Source of the DNA: G963665215 sp963665215
GTDB lineage: Bacteria > Chloroflexota > Dehalococcoidia > Lucifugimonadales > CAUZJF01
Direction of reading: 5' to 3'
Length of the DNA stretch: 64,000 nucleotides
NCBI GenBank assembly: GCA_963665215.2
Contig: CAXXWW010000002.1
Span: 310,001 to 374,000, forward strand
In this document: positions 15,733-24,117 of the stretch, piece by piece
Position numbering within the stretch: position 1 is the first letter of the stretch
Layout: each line of letters opens with the position of its first letter
Program-made: the position numbers and the translations under genes
The notes under the pieces: generated by a model
Databases searched by the model: none
What the model saw: the letters and a program-made list of their open reading frames with translations, nothing else
Told to the model about the DNA's origin: nothing

Positions 15733-17068
15733 GTGTGTAAACAGTCAGGCGGTGTACCCTCTCTCTGAACAACACGGGCTCGAGGCCCAAGAGAGGAGAT
15801 AGACCGCCCATGAGGAAGGAAAGCACTGAGAGTAGGTCGGAGTCAAGGCCGGAGTGGGAGCAGTTGGAGGATTGGGTGCGAAGCCAGGTCCAGAGGCTGA
15901 TCCAGGAGTTGCTGGAGGAGGAGGTGACGGCGTTTCTGGGAAGGGCGAAGTCGGCGCTCAGATCCGACTCGGACTCAGATACCGGCTATCGGAACGGATA
16001 CGGCAGAGCCCGGAGGCTTACGCTGAGTTCGGGAACGATACAGCTGAGGCGGCCGCGAGTCCGCGATACCGAGGAGCAGTTCGAGAGCCGGCTGCTGCCG
16101 CTGTTCGTCAACAGGACCAGGAAGGTTGCTGAGTTGATCCCCGAGCTGTACCTGCACGGTCTATCCGAAGGCGACTTCGATCTGGCTTTGCGGGGGCTGC
16201 TGGGAGAGGACGCACCGGTATCGGCGAGCACGGTGGCCCGGTTGAAGGATAAGTGGAACGATGAGCTTGCCCAATGGCGCAGCCAGCCCCTCGATGACCT
16301 GGAAGTGGTCTACATGTGGGTGGATGGAGTCTACGTCAAGGCTGGTCTTGAGAAGGAGAAGGCGGCGGTACTGGTGGTGATGGCGGCCCTGAGCGACGGG
16401 AGCAAGGTGGTGGTGAGCGCTGTTCCCGGATACAGGGAGTCCACAGAGAACTGGTCCGAGGTGCTCAGGGACATCAAGCGCCGGGGCTTGAGCTGCCCGA
16501 GGCTGGTGGTTGGAGACGGACACCTGGGCATCTGGGGAGCTCTGCGCAACGTCTATCCGCAGGCGGCAGAGCAACGCTGCTGGAACCACAAGATCGTAAA
16601 CGTGCTCGCCAAGCTTCCAAAGCGACAACAGGACCAGGCCAAGCTCATGCTGCGTACTATCCCCTACGCGCCGACTCGGACAGAGGCTGAGCGGCTCAGG
16701 ACGGTGTTCACCAGGTGGTGCGGCGACCATTCCTACGAGGCGGCCTCAGAGGCCTTGGAGCGGGACTGGGACCGCATGGTCACCTTCTATGACTTCCCAA
16801 AGGAGCACTGGGGGCACCTTCGCACGACGAACCCGGTAGAATCACCCTTCGCGGCCCTCAGGCTTCGGACCGATGCCGCCAAGCGCTACAAGAGGGTCGA
16901 TCGGGCGATAGCGGTGATCTGGAAAATGTTGATGGTCGCCGAACAGCGCTTCAGGCGTCTGAAGGCCCCTGAGTTGATCGAAGACGTCTATCTCGGTGCA
17001 CAGTATGCGGATGGAATCGCCATTGAATCAACGGCTGAGAAGGTCGCCGCCTGATGTCGTTTACACAC
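15733..17068 (+). mobile_element. IS256-family insertion sequence
   Basis: About 1.34 kb bounded by GTGTGTAAAC at 15733 and GTTTACACAC ending near 17068; the homology continues inward as a diverging GTCAGGCGG/ATCAGGCGG. One transposase gene fills it. The expected 8-9 bp target duplication is not visible: the left flank is an A-run next to the IS3 end and the right flank is CTATTGAC. The flanks may have been rearranged after insertion. Confidence 0.8.
15810..17054 (+). CDS. IS256-family (mutator-type) transposase
   Basis: A 414-residue transposase. The DDE residues can be placed as Asp in VVYMWVDGVYVKAG, Asp in RLVVGDGHLGIWGAL and Glu in TTNPVESPFAALRLRT. The N-terminus has the family's RLIQELLEEEVTAFLGR and RNGYGRARRL. 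The C-terminus QRFRRLKAPELIEDVY is also typical. Full length and apparently intact. ATG at 15810 follows an AGAGGAG ribosome site. Confidence 0.95.
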   Translation: MRKESTESRSESRPEWEQLEDWVRSQVQRLIQELLEEEVTAFLGRAKSALRSDSDSDTGYRNGYGRARRLTLSSGTIQLRRPRVRDTEEQFESRLLPLFVNRTRKVAELIPELYLHGLSEGDFDLALRGLLGEDAPVSASTVARLKDKWNDELAQWRSQPLDDLEVVYMWVDGVYVKAGLEKEKAAVLVVMAALSDGSKVVVSAVPGYRESTENWSEVLRDIKRRGLSCPRLVVGDGHLGIWGALRNVYPQAAEQRCWNHKIVNVLAKLPKRQQDQAKLMLRTIPYAPTRTEAERLRTVFTRWCGDHSYEAASEALERDWDRMVTFYDFPKEHWGHLRTTNPVESPFAALRLRTDAAKRYKRVDRAIAVIWKMLMVAEQRFRRLKAPELIEDVYLGAQYADGIAIESTAEKVAA

Positions 17069-17071
17069 CTA

Positions 17072-17099
17072 TTGACGTAACCTCGCCTGGTGCTAGACT
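17072..17099 (+). promoter_or_regulatory. Candidate sigma-70 promoter of the SppA gene
   Basis: TTGACG at 17072-17077 and TAGACT at 17094-17099 are separated by 16 nt. The pair lies just outside the IS256 right end and 38 nt before the SppA start, so it is a good candidate for driving the gene. Prediction only. Confidence 0.5.
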
Positions 17100-17137
17100 T
17101 GGCGTAGTACTGTCACACAGACCGGAGGAGACGGGAG

Positions 17138-18166
17138 ATGAGGAGGATGCTGGCAGCGTTGCGGGCCATGTTCGGCCGGTGGTACGTCTCGGCGGCGCTA
17201 GTTACCGCTGCGGGCGTCGCTGTGGCCTACTTTGTCTTTTTCAACGTTTACCCGGGCAGGCCGGAGATCGGGATTATTGACATCCCCTTCACTGTTATCG
17301 GCGAAGACTCGGCATTCGTCATCGGCGAAATGTTGGACTACGCCGAGGAGACGGACTCGATAAAGGCGGTGGTTATCAAGCTGGTGACGCCGAGTGGGGG
17401 CGCAGCGGAGAGCGAGGCGCTATATCTCAAGATCAAGCGCCTCAGGGAGAAGAAGCCCGTAGTCATCTCTACCGGCTGGCTGAACGCCAGCGGCGGCATG
17501 TTCATGTCCATGGGAGCCAACTACGTTTTTGTCGAGTCCGGCTCGCTTGTGGGCAGCGTCGGGGTCATCCTGGGCCTGAGCCAGCCGCCGCCCCCCGACG
17601 AGCTTGTAATCAGCTCCGGCCCCGCCAAGCAGACCGGAGGTACGGAGCGAGAGTTCACGGGGATGATGGAGATACTTAAGGATGCATTCGTCCAGACGGT
17701 GGTCAAGGAGCGGGGAGACAGGCTTCGCATCACCGCGGCGCAGGTCTCGGAGGCACGGATCTACGTGGGAATGGAGGCCGTACGGTTGGGGCTGGTGGAC
17801 GCCATAGGCTCCGACAGCGACGCCATCAAGAAGGTCGCCAGCCTTGCCGGCGTTTCCAACTACGAGCTGATAGACGTGAACGAGCAGGTGTTTCGCGAGT
17901 TCGTGTTGCAGATACGGCGGATCTTTGCTCCTTCAGATGTGGATTCGGCTGAGTTTGCGCTGGCAGACGTTATCAAGTTGAGGACCCTGGCGGCGGCCTC
18001 CAATGGGGAAGATGGCCAGCCTGGCATCCCGCCGGGCTTTCCCATCGACGTAGATCCCCCCCGGATGTACTACCTCTATGTCACCCCTAATCCCGAATCC
18101 ACCGAAGGAGGGCGTCGGGTTAGCGTCCTGAGGCGGCAAGAAGGTGCTCCTGTGCTTCTGGGATAA
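17138..18166 (+). CDS. SppA-like membrane serine protease (S49), C-terminus altered by IS1380
   Basis: A membrane-anchored ClpP-fold protease. A single helix at about 16-36 is followed by GIIDIPFTVIG, IKAVVIKLVTPSGGAAES, the nucleophile Ser in LNASGGMFMSMG (about residue 118) and VGSVGVI. The Lys of the Ser/Lys dyad is probably K164 in SSGPAKQTGG. Family members cut leftover signal peptides or membrane proteins. Originally the protein ended a few residues after MYYLYVTP (as NE-stop); IS1380 copy 2 at 18092 replaces this with about 25 IS-encoded residues. The core is intact and probably still folds. GGAGGAGACGGGAG precedes the ATG. It formed an operon with the next gene. Confidence 0.82.
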   Translation: MRRMLAALRAMFGRWYVSAALVTAAGVAVAYFVFFNVYPGRPEIGIIDIPFTVIGEDSAFVIGEMLDYAEETDSIKAVVIKLVTPSGGAAESEALYLKIKRLREKKPVVISTGWLNASGGMFMSMGANYVFVESGSLVGSVGVILGLSQPPPPDELVISSGPAKQTGGTEREFTGMMEILKDAFVQTVVKERGDRLRITAAQVSEARIYVGMEAVRLGLVDAIGSDSDAIKKVASLAGVSNYELIDVNEQVFREFVLQIRRIFAPSDVDSAEFALADVIKLRTLAAASNGEDGQPGIPPGFPIDVDPPRMYYLYVTPNPESTEGGRRVSVLRRQEGAPVLLG

Positions 18167-19810
18167 TGGTTTTGTAGCAAAAAAACGGCCCTGGAAAAGG
18201 AGCACCCAGTAGATGCTGCCACGCAACCACCCCGACCGGATCCAAATCACCTTCGACGACCGCCGCTTGGTGGCCAATGCCGGGCTGCTCCTTCCGGCCA
18301 CCCTGGCGCGGCACCTCGGCCTGCCCGAACTCGTCCGGCAGCGCCTCGACCTGGGCGATGCCCCGGGGCGGGCGAACACGAGCGACAAGATGATGACGCT
18401 GGTGGCGTCTGCGCTGGCTGGGGGCGACTGCATTGACGACGCCGATGTGTTGCGCACCGGGGGGACGGCCTGCACCCTGGGCGGCACGGTCAAGGCGCCA
18501 TCCACCCTGGGCACCTTCCTGCGCAGCTTCCGGTGGGGCCACGTCCGTCAACTCGACCGGGTGAGCCGCGAGTTGCTGGCCCGGGCTTGGCAGGCCGGGG
18601 CGGGACCCGGCGACGGGCCCCTGACCATTGACCTGGACTCCACCATCTGCGAGACCTACGGACTGGCCAAGGAGGGAGCGCGCCACCACGGCTATACCGG
18701 CAAGCGGGGCTACCACCCGCTGCTGGCCATCGCCGCCGGCACCGGAGACGTGCTGATGTCCCGGCTGCGCGAGGGCCGGGCCAACACCGCCCGCGGCGCC
18801 GCCCACTTCCTGCGGGAGACGGTGGGACGGGTGCGCTACGCCGGGGCCAACGGACGACTCACGCTACGGGCCGACAGCGGGTTCTACACTCATGGCGTGG
18901 TATCCGTCTGCCGCAAGATGGATGTCCGCTTCTCCATCACCATCCGCCAGCACAAAAGCCTGCACAATCTCATCGAGGCGATACCCGAAGATGCCTGGAC
19001 GCCGATTCCTTACTGGATGGACGGCGCCGCCGATGTGGCCGAGACCACCTGCACCCCCTTCCAGGCCGAGGCGGACGCCGCGCCGGTACGGCTCATCGTC
19101 CGGCGGGTGAAGCCGACGCCCGGTTCCCAACTGGCCCTCTTCGCCACCTACAGCTATCATGGCTTCATCACCGACCGGGACGGGGAGTTGCTCGAACTGG
19201 AGGCTGACCATCGCCGCCACGCCGAGATCGAGAATGCCATACGCGACCTCAAGTACGGCGTCGGGCTGAACCATCTCCCCTCGGGCCGCTTCGCCGCCAA
19301 CGGCGCCTGGCTGGCCGTCCAGACGATGGCCCACAACCTGGCCCGCTGGACGGCGCGGATCGGTCTGGGAGAGCGGATAGCCACCACCAAGACCCTCCGG
19401 CGGCGGTTCTTCTCCCTGGCCGGACGGCTCACCCGCTCGGCACGCCGGTTGACCCTGCATCTTCCGGATCGCTGGCCTTGGGCTGAGAAGTTCAGCCGCG
19501 CCTTGGCCCGGCTGCGAGCCATTCCACTCCCGGCCTGACGGCACCGTCGGCGACCGACCCACCCACCGGACAACCGAAGATCCCCGCAGACTCGTGCCAG
19601 CCCGGTCCGAGAGAGTTCCCTGCTGCGTATTCTCTCGCCATCCCGCGCATCGCAGCTCCCGCAGATGGCCATAGGGGCCCCTGTGCGGCGATGAAGACCG
19701 TCCGCCGACCTCCCTACCCCAAATGGAACCCAGGCTATTTCCCCTGTAGCTCCCTCACCCCCCTTCCGCTTTCCTCACGCCGTCCATCGGTGTCCTTCGG
19801 TGGATTCGGG
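18092..19810 (+). mobile_element. IS1380-family insertion sequence, copy 2
   Basis: Complete 1719-bp element in the same orientation as copy 1, with the same terminal repeats. The target duplication CTAAT is at 18087-18091 and 19811-19815. It lies in the overlap of the SppA stop and the next gene's start: without the element and one duplication the DNA reads CCTAATGAGTAAGG, in which the SppA reading ends AAT GAG TAA and the next gene starts ATG AGT AAG. Confidence 0.95.
18213..19538 (+). CDS. IS1380-family transposase (copy 2)
   Basis: 441-residue DDE transposase, the same as copy 1 except for Thr in LALFATYSYHGF. Catalytic regions LTIDLDSTICETYG, LRADSGFYTHG and RRHAEIENAIRDLK are unchanged, so this copy should also be active. 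Confidence 0.95.
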   Translation: MLPRNHPDRIQITFDDRRLVANAGLLLPATLARHLGLPELVRQRLDLGDAPGRANTSDKMMTLVASALAGGDCIDDADVLRTGGTACTLGGTVKAPSTLGTFLRSFRWGHVRQLDRVSRELLARAWQAGAGPGDGPLTIDLDSTICETYGLAKEGARHHGYTGKRGYHPLLAIAAGTGDVLMSRLREGRANTARGAAHFLRETVGRVRYAGANGRLTLRADSGFYTHGVVSVCRKMDVRFSITIRQHKSLHNLIEAIPEDAWTPIPYWMDGAADVAETTCTPFQAEADAAPVRLIVRRVKPTPGSQLALFATYSYHGFITDRDGELLELEADHRRHAEIENAIRDLKYGVGLNHLPSGRFAANGAWLAVQTMAHNLARWTARIGLGERIATTKTLRRRFFSLAGRLTRSARRLTLHLPDRWPWAEKFSRALARLRAIPLPA

Positions 19811-19813
19811 CTA

Positions 19814-21106
19814 ATGAGTAAGGCCTGGATATGGCTCCTGATGCCGGTCTCCGCGGGGTTGTTCTTTCTTGGGGCCACCCTCTTCTACTACCGCGGCACT
19901 TATAGCCCTCCCATCACCAGCAGGGGGGCGGTGGAGCAGATCACCCTTCCCCCGCACACCGCCAGCGGTTTCACCGACAACCCCACGACTCGCCGGGGGA
20001 CGTTTCTTCTTGATAACGCCCACGCAAATTCAATCAGTGATGAGGAGTTGAACGTCCTGGTTGCAAGGGTGGCGCGCCGGGGATACGACATCGAGTTCCT
20101 CATGCGGCGAGACCTCCTGTTCACTAGCAACCAACTGCGTCTTCTTGAAAGCCAGCTCCGCCGGGCCGACAGCTTCGCTGTCCTATTGCCTTCGCTGTCA
20201 TACACGCCGGAAGAGCTTGATGTCATACAGGACTTCGTCGGAAAGGGCGGGCGGCTACTGCTGGTCGGTGACCCCGGCAGGCCCAGCGGGATAAATAGCG
20301 TGGCCGACAGGTTCGGGTTCCTATTCCAAGCCGGCTATCTGTACAATGTCGTGGACCACGACCTAAATTTCCGCAACATCTTTGTGAGGGACTTTCGCTC
20401 CGACGATGTCACCAACGGCTTGGCGGCAATCGCGCTGTACAACGCCGGGTCCATCAAGACCACGGGCCAGCCCCTTGCTTTCACCGATACCAACACCTTC
20501 TCATCCATGGTGGAGCGGGTGGAGCCCTTCTCCCCCATGGCCAAGAGCGCCGATGGACGCATTCTGGCCATCTCGGACCTCACCTTTCTGCGGCCTCCTC
20601 AAAACACCACCCTGGACAACGATAGGCTCATCTCCAACATAGCCGACTTTCTTACCACGGGGGAGAGAAGGTTTGACCTGTCCGATTTCCCTCATTTCTT
20701 CAAGGGCGACGTGGAAATCCTGATGGGGGACGCCAGTCTCTTCGACACGGGCGCGCGGGTCAAGAGACTGCTGTCAGCTTTTCGGATAAAGTCAGAGGTC
20801 CGAGGCGTCGAGGACTTGACTAAGGACACGATATTCCTGGGGCTTTACGAGGACTCGGGGAGCGTGTCACAATACTTGGACGTCGCCGGGGTCCAGCTAG
20901 AGGGTACGCTCCGAACGCGCTTCACGCCCGATATCGCGATTGATGGGACCGCCGTGCTACTGCTCCACGAGGGCCGCGACAGGCGCGTGCTTGTCATCCT
21001 CGGAGACGCTCCGGCGACTCTTCGGCGCCTTGTGGACCGGCTGGAGAGTGGCACGTTCACAGGTGGCCTTGTCAGCGATACTCTCGGCGTCTACCAGTTG
21101 CAGTAG
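19814..21106 (+). CDS. DUF4350/GldG-like membrane-anchored protein
   Basis: A 430-residue protein with one N-terminal helix (about 4-24) and a large soluble part. The soluble part looks like the DUF4350/ABC-type-uncharacterised (GldG) fold: RGTFLLDNAHANSISDEEL, then SFAVLLPSLSYTPEELDVI and VGKGGRLLLVGDPGRPSGIN, with a later ISNIADFLTTGERRFDLSDF. Proteins of this type often accompany membrane proteases or gliding/export ABC systems. ATG at 19814 lies in the IS1380 target duplication; its original upstream region, including the SppA gene it overlapped, has been displaced by copy 2. The frame is also open into the IS to 19691. Exact function is unknown. Confidence 0.6.
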   Translation: MSKAWIWLLMPVSAGLFFLGATLFYYRGTYSPPITSRGAVEQITLPPHTASGFTDNPTTRRGTFLLDNAHANSISDEELNVLVARVARRGYDIEFLMRRDLLFTSNQLRLLESQLRRADSFAVLLPSLSYTPEELDVIQDFVGKGGRLLLVGDPGRPSGINSVADRFGFLFQAGYLYNVVDHDLNFRNIFVRDFRSDDVTNGLAAIALYNAGSIKTTGQPLAFTDTNTFSSMVERVEPFSPMAKSADGRILAISDLTFLRPPQNTTLDNDRLISNIADFLTTGERRFDLSDFPHFFKGDVEILMGDASLFDTGARVKRLLSAFRIKSEVRGVEDLTKDTIFLGLYEDSGSVSQYLDVAGVQLEGTLRTRFTPDIAIDGTAVLLLHEGRDRRVLVILGDAPATLRRLVDRLESGTFTGGLVSDTLGVYQLQ

Positions 21107-21139
21107 CTGAAAAAATACTCACCGGCTGCGAGGAGCACC

Positions 21140-22696
21140 ATGAGGTTACGCCTGTTATTGGTGGGTCTGACGGCGGCCCTGGCGATTGGGGGTTGCGGCG
21201 GCACCGGCACGGCGCCCCTGGCTTCCAAGGAGAGCCCTACGCCGGCGCCCGATATCGAGGCGACAGTGGTGGCCGAGGTGCAGGCGAGGCTACAGCCTAC
21301 GACGCCTCGGGTCCCATCCGGCGTCCCGCTTTCGCCTGACGCGAGGGCAGGAGTCGTGGACTTCGCCACCTCTCACGGGCAGATAGTGCGCGACTGGGAG
21401 GACTTTCACGTCCGCCTGGATGCGTGGAGAGACGCCCTCACCGCCTGCGAGCCTGGCTCGGTGGAGGTGGCCCTAAGGGGATTCGCGGCCAGCATCGGCG
21501 CCCTCGCGTCACAGGCCGGGCGGCTACCGCGTTCCGTCGGGGTAGCCGGACTGGCCGATAATCTGATCGTCGCCACCGAGTTTGAAGCGGAAGCCATCCG
21601 CCGTCTGAGGGACGGCTGGCGGCCCGACGACCCCACCGTATTTGACGGCGTGGACCTGGCGCGGTCCGCCGCGCTGGACCTTCAGCGGGAGGCGCAGGAT
21701 GTCCTCAGGGACCTGCAGGCGAAGACCACCGACGAATCGAGGGCGCGCGTGGGCTTCTATATCGGCTCCGTAGATGACCTCAACTTCGACTGGGACACCT
21801 TCCGTCAGAACTACGACTCCTTCCGCGCTCAGGAACCCGACCTGAGCTCCACCGAGATGGTCGCCGGACTTAGTGGGCTCGTGGATGAGTTCAGGGATAT
21901 CGTCGTGACGGTCCGTGACCTCCCAGCCGACGATGTGACCCGCGGGGTCTCGACGATTCTGGCACAAGCCGCAGAGGCGGAGGACTTGGCTCTGCGCAAT
22001 CTGCGGGGTACGTTTAGAAAATCGGAAGTTGTCGCAGCGGGGCCCGTTGAGGAAGCGCCCGACTTCTTGGGAGGGGAGTTTGGATTTGGCGGCGAGACTC
22101 TGGGACCGGGGGAATCGTTCAGCGACCCATCTGGTCCGTCTGGCCAGCCCGCGACGGCGGCCGCATTCGCCCCGCGCGATCCGACCCTCTTCGATGCCTT
22201 CGATACGCAGCTTGCAAGGAGCAATTCGCTGCGGCGCCAGGCTGTGCAGGTGATGGCGGACATCAGCGACGAAACATCCAAGGATGCCCAGGCCGCCGTG
22301 GGGCAATACTCCGAGCAAAGCGAGGTCCTGCTAGCGGAGTGGCGCCAGTTTCACAGCGACTACGATGATTGGCGGCGAACCGAGGGTGGATGCGACCGGT
22401 TGAAGGCAACGGGAACTCTGGCCCAGCTCACGTCGGATTTTGCGGCGATCACCCGCAGGACTCGCGATGTCACCGGTGGCACCCTTTTGGGGCCCCTTCG
22501 GGAGCTGCTGGTTGAGGCCGCCGAGCTTGAGGAGGAGGGCCTGAGGGACCTGCGCAATACCTGGCGGCCTTTCGACGTTCAGGTCCACAATACATTTGAG
22601 GGTCGAAGGAGTTCTGCGGCGAGGCTGCTTCGCCAGGTAGCCGTCGGGCTGGACTCTCTGCTGGCACAGTACGACATCCCCGCACCGGTCCCGTAG
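21140..22696 (+). CDS. Helical-repeat lipoprotein of unknown function
   Basis: A 518-residue protein with a lipoprotein signal (LLLVGLTAALAIGGCGG; Cys about 19). The rest is mostly helical and contains at least three versions of one unit: a start such as VRDWEDFHVRLDAWRD, FDWDTFRQNYDSFRAQ or LAEWRQFHSDYDDWRR, and an end such as LRDGWRPDDPTVFDGVDLAR, LRNTWRPFDVQVHNTFEGRR or DPTLFDAFDTQLARSNSLRR. A Gly/Pro/Ser-rich linker (about 310-345) joins the last units. No family recognised. It lies 33 nt after the GldG-like gene, so SppA, the GldG-like protein and this lipoprotein probably act together at the cell envelope. Confidence 0.7.
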   Translation: MRLRLLLVGLTAALAIGGCGGTGTAPLASKESPTPAPDIEATVVAEVQARLQPTTPRVPSGVPLSPDARAGVVDFATSHGQIVRDWEDFHVRLDAWRDALTACEPGSVEVALRGFAASIGALASQAGRLPRSVGVAGLADNLIVATEFEAEAIRRLRDGWRPDDPTVFDGVDLARSAALDLQREAQDVLRDLQAKTTDESRARVGFYIGSVDDLNFDWDTFRQNYDSFRAQEPDLSSTEMVAGLSGLVDEFRDIVVTVRDLPADDVTRGVSTILAQAAEAEDLALRNLRGTFRKSEVVAAGPVEEAPDFLGGEFGFGGETLGPGESFSDPSGPSGQPATAAAFAPRDPTLFDAFDTQLARSNSLRRQAVQVMADISDETSKDAQAAVGQYSEQSEVLLAEWRQFHSDYDDWRRTEGGCDRLKATGTLAQLTSDFAAITRRTRDVTGGTLLGPLRELLVEAAELEEEGLRDLRNTWRPFDVQVHNTFEGRRSSAARLLRQVAVGLDSLLAQYDIPAPVP

Positions 22697-23092
22697 GCGC
22701 CGCCGGAACCCTCACAGCCCGCCTCGCCCCTAGTCGTTAGTTACTGGTGAAATGCAAGGTTTTTCTTCCCACCCGCCCGCCCTAAGGGTTTGGGGGAATC
22801 CCCAAGCCCCTGCCAGAGAGGGTGGCAACCCTCTCTGGACTCTCCCGCCGGACATGTCAAAACAGGTGTCATTAACGACTAGCGGGCCCAATGCGCAGGT
22901 CTTTTTGGGCCCGATGTAAGAGACGGGCCCTCATCGCAGAAGCCAGCGTTCATCGCCATTCTATTCCTGCTGGGCCTGCTTCGCGCGGGAGATGAGCAAG
23001 GCCGCCGTTTTGCGATAGGCACGCCGGGACCACGGCGCGGCTGCCGGGAATGTCCGGCCTGGTGCGCCGGCCCCCGCGAGATAAAGGGGCCG
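22697..23092. other. Intergenic region with a hairpin-rich repeat-like element
   Basis: About 400 bases between two convergent genes. It holds the inverted-repeat element at 22730-22882 and, further right, GC-rich sequence. GCGCCGGCCCCCGC at 23063-23076 recurs at 49872-49885, both times just beyond the stop of a minus-strand gene. No coding frame is convincing. Confidence 0.5.
22730..22882. repeat. MITE-like element with CTAGTCGTTA inverted ends
   Basis: Perfect 10-bp inverted ends CTAGTCGTTA (22730-22739) and TAACGACTAG (22873-22882), with partial pairing beyond. Inside are two hairpins: TGGGG/CCCCA near 22790-22804, and a strong one with 11-bp arms CCAGAGAGGGT and ACCCTCTCTGG (22813-22823 and 22828-22838, loop GGCA). 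No gene is inside. This structure is typical of a short non-autonomous repeat, although the large hairpin could also help end transcription of either convergent neighbour. Confidence 0.55.
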
Positions 23093-23971
23093 CTACTCAT
23101 CGGCCCACCGGTGCGGCAGGTCCATGAGCCTGGCAAAGCCCAGCTCGCCGCACAGCTCCTGATAACGCCGCCGCCGGACGCCATGCCACCTCAGGTCGTC
23201 CAGCGTCTCGTCCAGGGGCACGTCCGTAGGTAGCGTGGCCAGGGTTCTGTAGAGCAGGGCGGCTTGACGATGCTGCTCCAGGCTCGCCGATATCGACCCG
23301 GCGCCGCGAGGTGCAACGTCCCACCGGGACGGGTCGCTGGGAATTTGCTCTATGTGGACGTAGCGTCTCAATACCTGTGCGGCCGACTTGGACCCCCACT
23401 TAGGAACGCCCGGTATCCCGTCCGCTGCGTCACCTACCAGGGCAAGGTAGTCTGGAATCGAGCCCGGCAAGACGCCGAATTTCTCTTCAACGCCCGGCTC
23501 ATCCAGGGTGATCTCCCTGCGGCGGTCCAGGCACACGACCCTGTTGTCACGCACCATCTGCGTCAGGTCCTTGTCGGGCGAGCAGATGACGACCTGGTCC
23601 ACGTCCGGGGCGTCCCACCACATGGACGTGGCGGTGGCGATCGCGTCGTCGGCCTCGAACTCGACCATCGGCCAGACAACGATACCCAGAGACGCCGCTG
23701 CGTTCTCGGCCAGCTGGAACTGGTCCAGCAGGTCCTGGGCCACTCCTTCGCCGGTCTTATAACCGGCAAAAAGCCCGTTCCTGAAGGACTCTATGACGTG
23801 GTCGAATGCGCAGGCTACGTGTGTCACTTCGTCCCGGCGCAGCAGTAGCAGCAGCGTTTGAATCAAGCCACGCACCGCACCGACGGGCCGCCCGTCCGGC
23901 GCGACCATCGAGGGCATGGCGAAGTGCGCCCGGAACAGCTCGTACGTTGCGTCGACCAGGTGGACTTTCAA
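23093..23971 (-). CDS. 5'-3' exonuclease (DNA polymerase I N-terminal type)
   Basis: A stand-alone flap-type nuclease of 292 residues. Motifs in order: VHLVDATYELFRAHF, VTHVACAFDH, a helical-arch region with LFAGYKTGEG, the metal-binding FEADDAIATATSMW, CSPDKDLTQMV and the helix-hairpin LVGDAADGIPGVPKWGSKSA. These are the PIN-like 5_3_exonuc_N and H3TH parts of polymerase I. It removes RNA primers or flaps, or acts in repair. TTG at 23971 starts just before the first strand; the frame is open upstream to 24025. It is divergent from the next gene. Confidence 0.88.
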   Translation of the reverse strand: MKVHLVDATYELFRAHFAMPSMVAPDGRPVGAVRGLIQTLLLLLRRDEVTHVACAFDHVIESFRNGLFAGYKTGEGVAQDLLDQFQLAENAAASLGIVVWPMVEFEADDAIATATSMWWDAPDVDQVVICSPDKDLTQMVRDNRVVCLDRRREITLDEPGVEEKFGVLPGSIPDYLALVGDAADGIPGVPKWGSKSAAQVLRRYVHIEQIPSDPSRWDVAPRGAGSISASLEQHRQAALLYRTLATLPTDVPLDETLDDLRWHGVRRRRYQELCGELGFARLMDLPHRWADE

Positions 23972-24117
23972 GGCTGCACCACCATTTGAAGCTGGGTTGA
24001 CGGCCCTCGTGAGGCGTGTCACCACCGGGGCATATATGGGGACACGAACGGCCCTGGACGTACTCTATGTTAAATTGTTTTGTGTGACAATGGCGGTGGG
24101 AGCGAGGTGGGCTTACC

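Noticed and set aside
11431..19810. Composite transposon bounded by the two direct IS1380 copies
   Set aside because: Each copy has its own 5-bp target duplication (CTTAA and CTAAT) and each insertion restores a host gene when removed, so they inserted independently.
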